A stretch of DNA of 7,499 nt from Deltaproteobacteria bacterium (GTDB lineage Bacteria > Desulfobacterota > Desulfobacteria > Desulfobacterales > ETH-SRB1). The notes under the pieces are model-generated. The model was not told the origin of the DNA. It made no database searches and worked only from the letters and a program-made list of their open reading frames with translations. Positions 5,814 to 7,499 of this stretch are shown here, piece after piece (the first letter of the stretch is position 1; every line of letters begins with the position of its first letter). A program made the position numbers and the translations under genes. The stretch is taken from the NCBI GenBank assembly GCA_019309665.1, contig JAFDFV010000326.1, positions 1-7,499 of the forward strand, written 5' to 3'.

Positions 5814-6155
5814 ATGATTGAGTCCTATGCATTTGGTTCCATTGTAGTTGATGGAAGAAAGTTCACATCTGATTTAATTATTTACCCTGATGGACATATA
5901 GATACTTTCTGGTGGCGAAAGGCCGGCCATAGACTTGCAAGCGATGATATCCATAAACTTATAAATTCAAAGCCGGAAGTCATTATTGCCGGCACAGGCT
6001 CAAGCGGTCTCATGAAACCTGAAAAAGAGCTTGAAAAATTACTTCAGCAAAGGGGCATAGAGTTTATTTCAACACTAAGCAGAAAGGCAGTAAAAATTTA
6101 TAATGACCTGTCATCAAAAAAAAATGTTGGAGCATGTTTTCATTTAACATGCTGA
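5814..6155 (+). CDS. Mth938-domain (DUF498) protein
   Basis: A complete 113-residue protein of the Mth938/NDUFAF3-like fold. Typical features are the N-terminal FGSIVVDGRKFTSDLIIYPDG (8-28), the aromatic WWRKAGH (33-39), PEVIIAGTGSSGLMKP (54-69), a middle helix with GIEFISTLSRKAVKIYNDL, and the conserved C-terminal HLTC. The biochemical role of bacterial members is not established; the eukaryotic relative helps complex I assembly. A strong AAGGAGG (5797-5803) lies 10 bases before this ATG. Two other ATGs (5806 and 5809) sit between them in a different frame and end in TGA overlapping the real start (ATGA), a three-codon mini-frame that could tune initiation. It lies between mtaD and mtnA; whether it helps the salvage pathway is unknown. 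Confidence 0.85.
   Translation: MIESYAFGSIVVDGRKFTSDLIIYPDGHIDTFWWRKAGHRLASDDIHKLINSKPEVIIAGTGSSGLMKPEKELEKLLQQRGIEFISTLSRKAVKIYNDLSSKKNVGACFHLTC
6131..6153. repeat. 8-bp hairpin spanning the Mth938 stop codon
   Basis: AGCATGTT (6131-6138) and AACATGCT (6146-6153) are perfect complements around a seven-base loop; the right arm covers the stop codon. No U-tract follows, so it is at best a weak or Rho-assisted end. The longer palindrome at 6162 begins nine bases later, making two hairpins in a row at this gene end. Confidence 0.45.
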
Positions 6156-6161
6156 TAAAGG

Positions 6162-6241
6162 GTAACAGTTTACGGTTCACGGTTTACGGTTGATCAAAAC
6201 ATAAAACTGTAAACCGATAACCGTGAACCGTAAACTGTTAC
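6162..6241. repeat. 80-base palindrome of GTTTACG/GTTCACG heptamers
   Basis: The arms 6162-6184 and 6219-6241 are exact reverse complements over 23 bases, around a 34-base loop. Each arm is itself made of 7-base units: GTTTACG (6168), GTTCACG (6175), GTTTACG (6182), and complementary CGTAAAC (6229), CGTGAAC (6222), CGATAAC (6215), TGTAAAC (6208). It lies six bases after the Mth938 stop and could act as a transcript-end structure. There is no following U-tract. Confidence 0.85.
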
Positions 6242-6390
6242 GATAAAGGCTTATCATGTATCTGGGATATTAAAAAGCCGGTGAGAAAGCATTATAATTT
6301 CAGATAAAGTTGATCACACCTAAAGCTCACTTGCAATCTGGTTTGTTGTTTCATAAAGCTAAAGTGTCGCGCAATTTTAAATAGTTACCC

Positions 6391-6417
6391 CTGTGCTCTC
6401 TGTGTCCTCTGTGGTGA
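6391..6417. repeat. Three tandem 9-base CTGTGNNNN units before mtnA
   Basis: CTGTGCTCT, CTGTGTCCT and CTGTGGTGA follow one another without gaps and end 14 bases before the mtnA start codon. I know very similar CTCTGTG-rich tracts from intergenic DNA of many environmental bacteria. The rest of 6242-6390 contains a small GATAA-GGC-like hairpin (6242-6255) and nothing else I can name. No clear ribosome site is present, so the repeat may have displaced or replaced the native leader of mtnA. Confidence 0.65.
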
Positions 6418-6431
6418 GTTCGGTTTTAAAA

Positions 6432-7499
6432 ATGAAAATAGATAATAAAAATATGAGGCCGATATGGCTGGATAAGGATACGGGAATTGTTAAGGTAATC
6501 GATCAGCGTCTTCTTCCCCATGAATTTGTAATTTCCGATTTGAGAAGCGTTGATGATGTTATAAATGCCATAAAAGAAATGTTTGTCAGGGGCGCACCTC
6601 TTGTAGGTGTTGCCGGAGCTTATGGTGTTTACCTTGCGGTTATTAATTTTGATGAAAAAACAGGTTTTGATGATTTCCTTATTAATGAATGCAACAGACT
6701 AAAAGCCGCAAGACCAACCGCAGTTAACCTTTTCTGGGGTGTGGACAGGGTTAAGCATGAATTATTAAAAATGACAGATCAACCGGCGAGAATAGACAGG
6801 GCAAGGCATGAAGCTGCAAATATTGCTGATGAGGAGGCAGAAAATTGCAAAAGGATTGGTGAAAACGGTTTGCCGCTGATTGACGAGATTCGGATGAAAA
6901 AAGGAGGCGAAACAGTTAACATTCTTACCCATTGCAATGCAGGGTGGCTTGCCTGCGTAGAATATGGAACAGCAACCGCCCCGATATATGCTGCCTTTGA
7001 CAATGATATAGATATACATGTCTGGGTGGACGAAACAAGGCCACTCAACCAGGGGGCCAGGCTAACCGCCTGGGAGCTGGGTGAACATGGTATCAAGCAC
7101 ACCGTCATAACTGATAATGCCGGAGGTCACCTGATGCAGCATGGAATGGTGGATATGGTTATTGTTGGTACAGACAGAACCACCCGTACAGGCGATGTCG
7201 CTAACAAGATAGGGACTTATCTTAAAGCACTTGCAGCAAGAGATAACAACATACCCTTTTATGTCGCTCTTCCATCCAGTACTTTTGACTGGGAACTTGA
7301 TGATGGTATAAAGGGAATACCCATTGAAGAGAGAGATCCTGATGAAGTTAGATATGTGCAGGGTTTAGAACATGGCTCAATAAAGAGTGTCCTTGTTCCT
7401 CCGGCAAACAGCCCTGCAGCCAACTTTGCATTTGACGTAACCCCTGCAAGGCTTGTTACCGGTTTTATAACTGAAAGAGGTATTTGCAGGGCAACAAAA
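6432..7499 (+). CDS. mtnA: S-methyl-5-thioribose-1-phosphate isomerase, C-terminus cut by window end
   Basis: The frame is open for 356 codons from ATG 6432 to the window edge and probably lacks only a short C-terminal tail. MtnA converts 5-methylthioribose-1-phosphate (or 5-deoxyribose-1-phosphate) to the ribulose-1-phosphate form. Motifs are FVRGAPLVGVAGAYG (51-65), RPTAVNLFWGVDR (94-106), ILTHCNAGWLA (164-174, catalytic Cys168), HVWVDETRPLNQGARLTAWEL (196-216), TDNAGGHLM (227-235), IVGTDRTT (244-251, catalytic Asp248) and GDVANKIGTYLKALAARD (254-271). The pattern GWLA, GTDRTTR and SPAANFAFDVTPARLVTGFITERGI resembles the Rhodospirillum rubrum enzyme rather than the Bacillus type. The start agrees with that family (MKIDN..RPIWLD) although no good ribosome site is seen. 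As part of this cluster it would take the sugar phosphate from the phosphorylase. The next enzyme (dehydratase, cupin isomerase or aldolase) is not in the window. Confidence 0.93.
   Translation, partial: MKIDNKNMRPIWLDKDTGIVKVIDQRLLPHEFVISDLRSVDDVINAIKEMFVRGAPLVGVAGAYGVYLAVINFDEKTGFDDFLINECNRLKAARPTAVNLFWGVDRVKHELLKMTDQPARIDRARHEAANIADEEAENCKRIGENGLPLIDEIRMKKGGETVNILTHCNAGWLACVEYGTATAPIYAAFDNDIDIHVWVDETRPLNQGARLTAWELGEHGIKHTVITDNAGGHLMQHGMVDMVIVGTDRTTRTGDVANKIGTYLKALAARDNNIPFYVALPSSTFDWELDDGIKGIPIEERDPDEVRYVQGLEHGSIKSVLVPPANSPAANFAFDVTPARLVTGFITERGICRATK

Noticed and set aside
6293..6298. TATAAT as a -10 box for mtnA
   Set aside because: No acceptable -35 element at 16-18 bases upstream; a lone hexamer in AT-rich DNA is weak evidence.

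Overview
The window looks like a piece of an AT-rich, anaerobic Desulfobacterota-type (deltaproteobacterial) chromosome. This is inferred from three things: apparent selenocysteine use in a small glutaredoxin-like gene, an MtnA of the Rhodospirillum-like type, and intergenic gaps filled with short-period inverted repeats. No rRNA, tRNA, IS element, CRISPR array or phage gene is visible.

Left half, minus strand (read right to left): a DRTGG-domain protein (2546-2136), a 5'-truncated DNA-3-methyladenine glycosylase I (to 1711), a family-4-type glycosyltransferase (1705-380) and a tiny predicted selenoprotein (342-115). Gaps are short or genes overlap, so they could be one transcript. The selenoprotein has two in-frame TGA codons, one in the glutaredoxin active-site position and one three codons before the real stop. 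Each is followed by a SECIS-like hairpin. The DRTGG and glycosylase genes are joined at about 2220-2226 in a way that looks like a deletion: the first has lost its own 3' end and the second its start and first ~16 codons.

Middle, 2547-3264: about 700 bases without a gene, holding three successive inverted arrays of 7-base units (TTAGCNN, AATTTCN, TCCGAAA/CTCGAAA), then a good sigma70-type promoter (TTGACT-17-TATATA) reading right.

Right half, plus strand: a purine-nucleoside-phosphorylase-family enzyme (3265-4092), an MtaD-type amidohydrolase broken by an in-frame TGA plus a ~16-codon deletion (4331-5605), an Mth938-domain protein (5814-6155) and methylthioribose-1-phosphate isomerase MtnA (6432 to beyond the window end). 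The set reads as salvage of 5'-methylthioadenosine or 5'-deoxyadenosine by way of deamination: MtaD gives the inosine form, a 6-oxopurine-specific phosphorylase (active-site Asn kept) releases hypoxanthine and the 1-phosphate sugar, and MtnA isomerises that sugar. The MtaD step appears inactivated in this copy, unless the defect is an assembly error.

The most unusual items are the cysteine-free gene with two predicted selenocysteines, the two deletion-type gene lesions, and the recurring intergenic palindromes of strict 7- or 9-base periodicity whose unit sequences differ from gap to gap.
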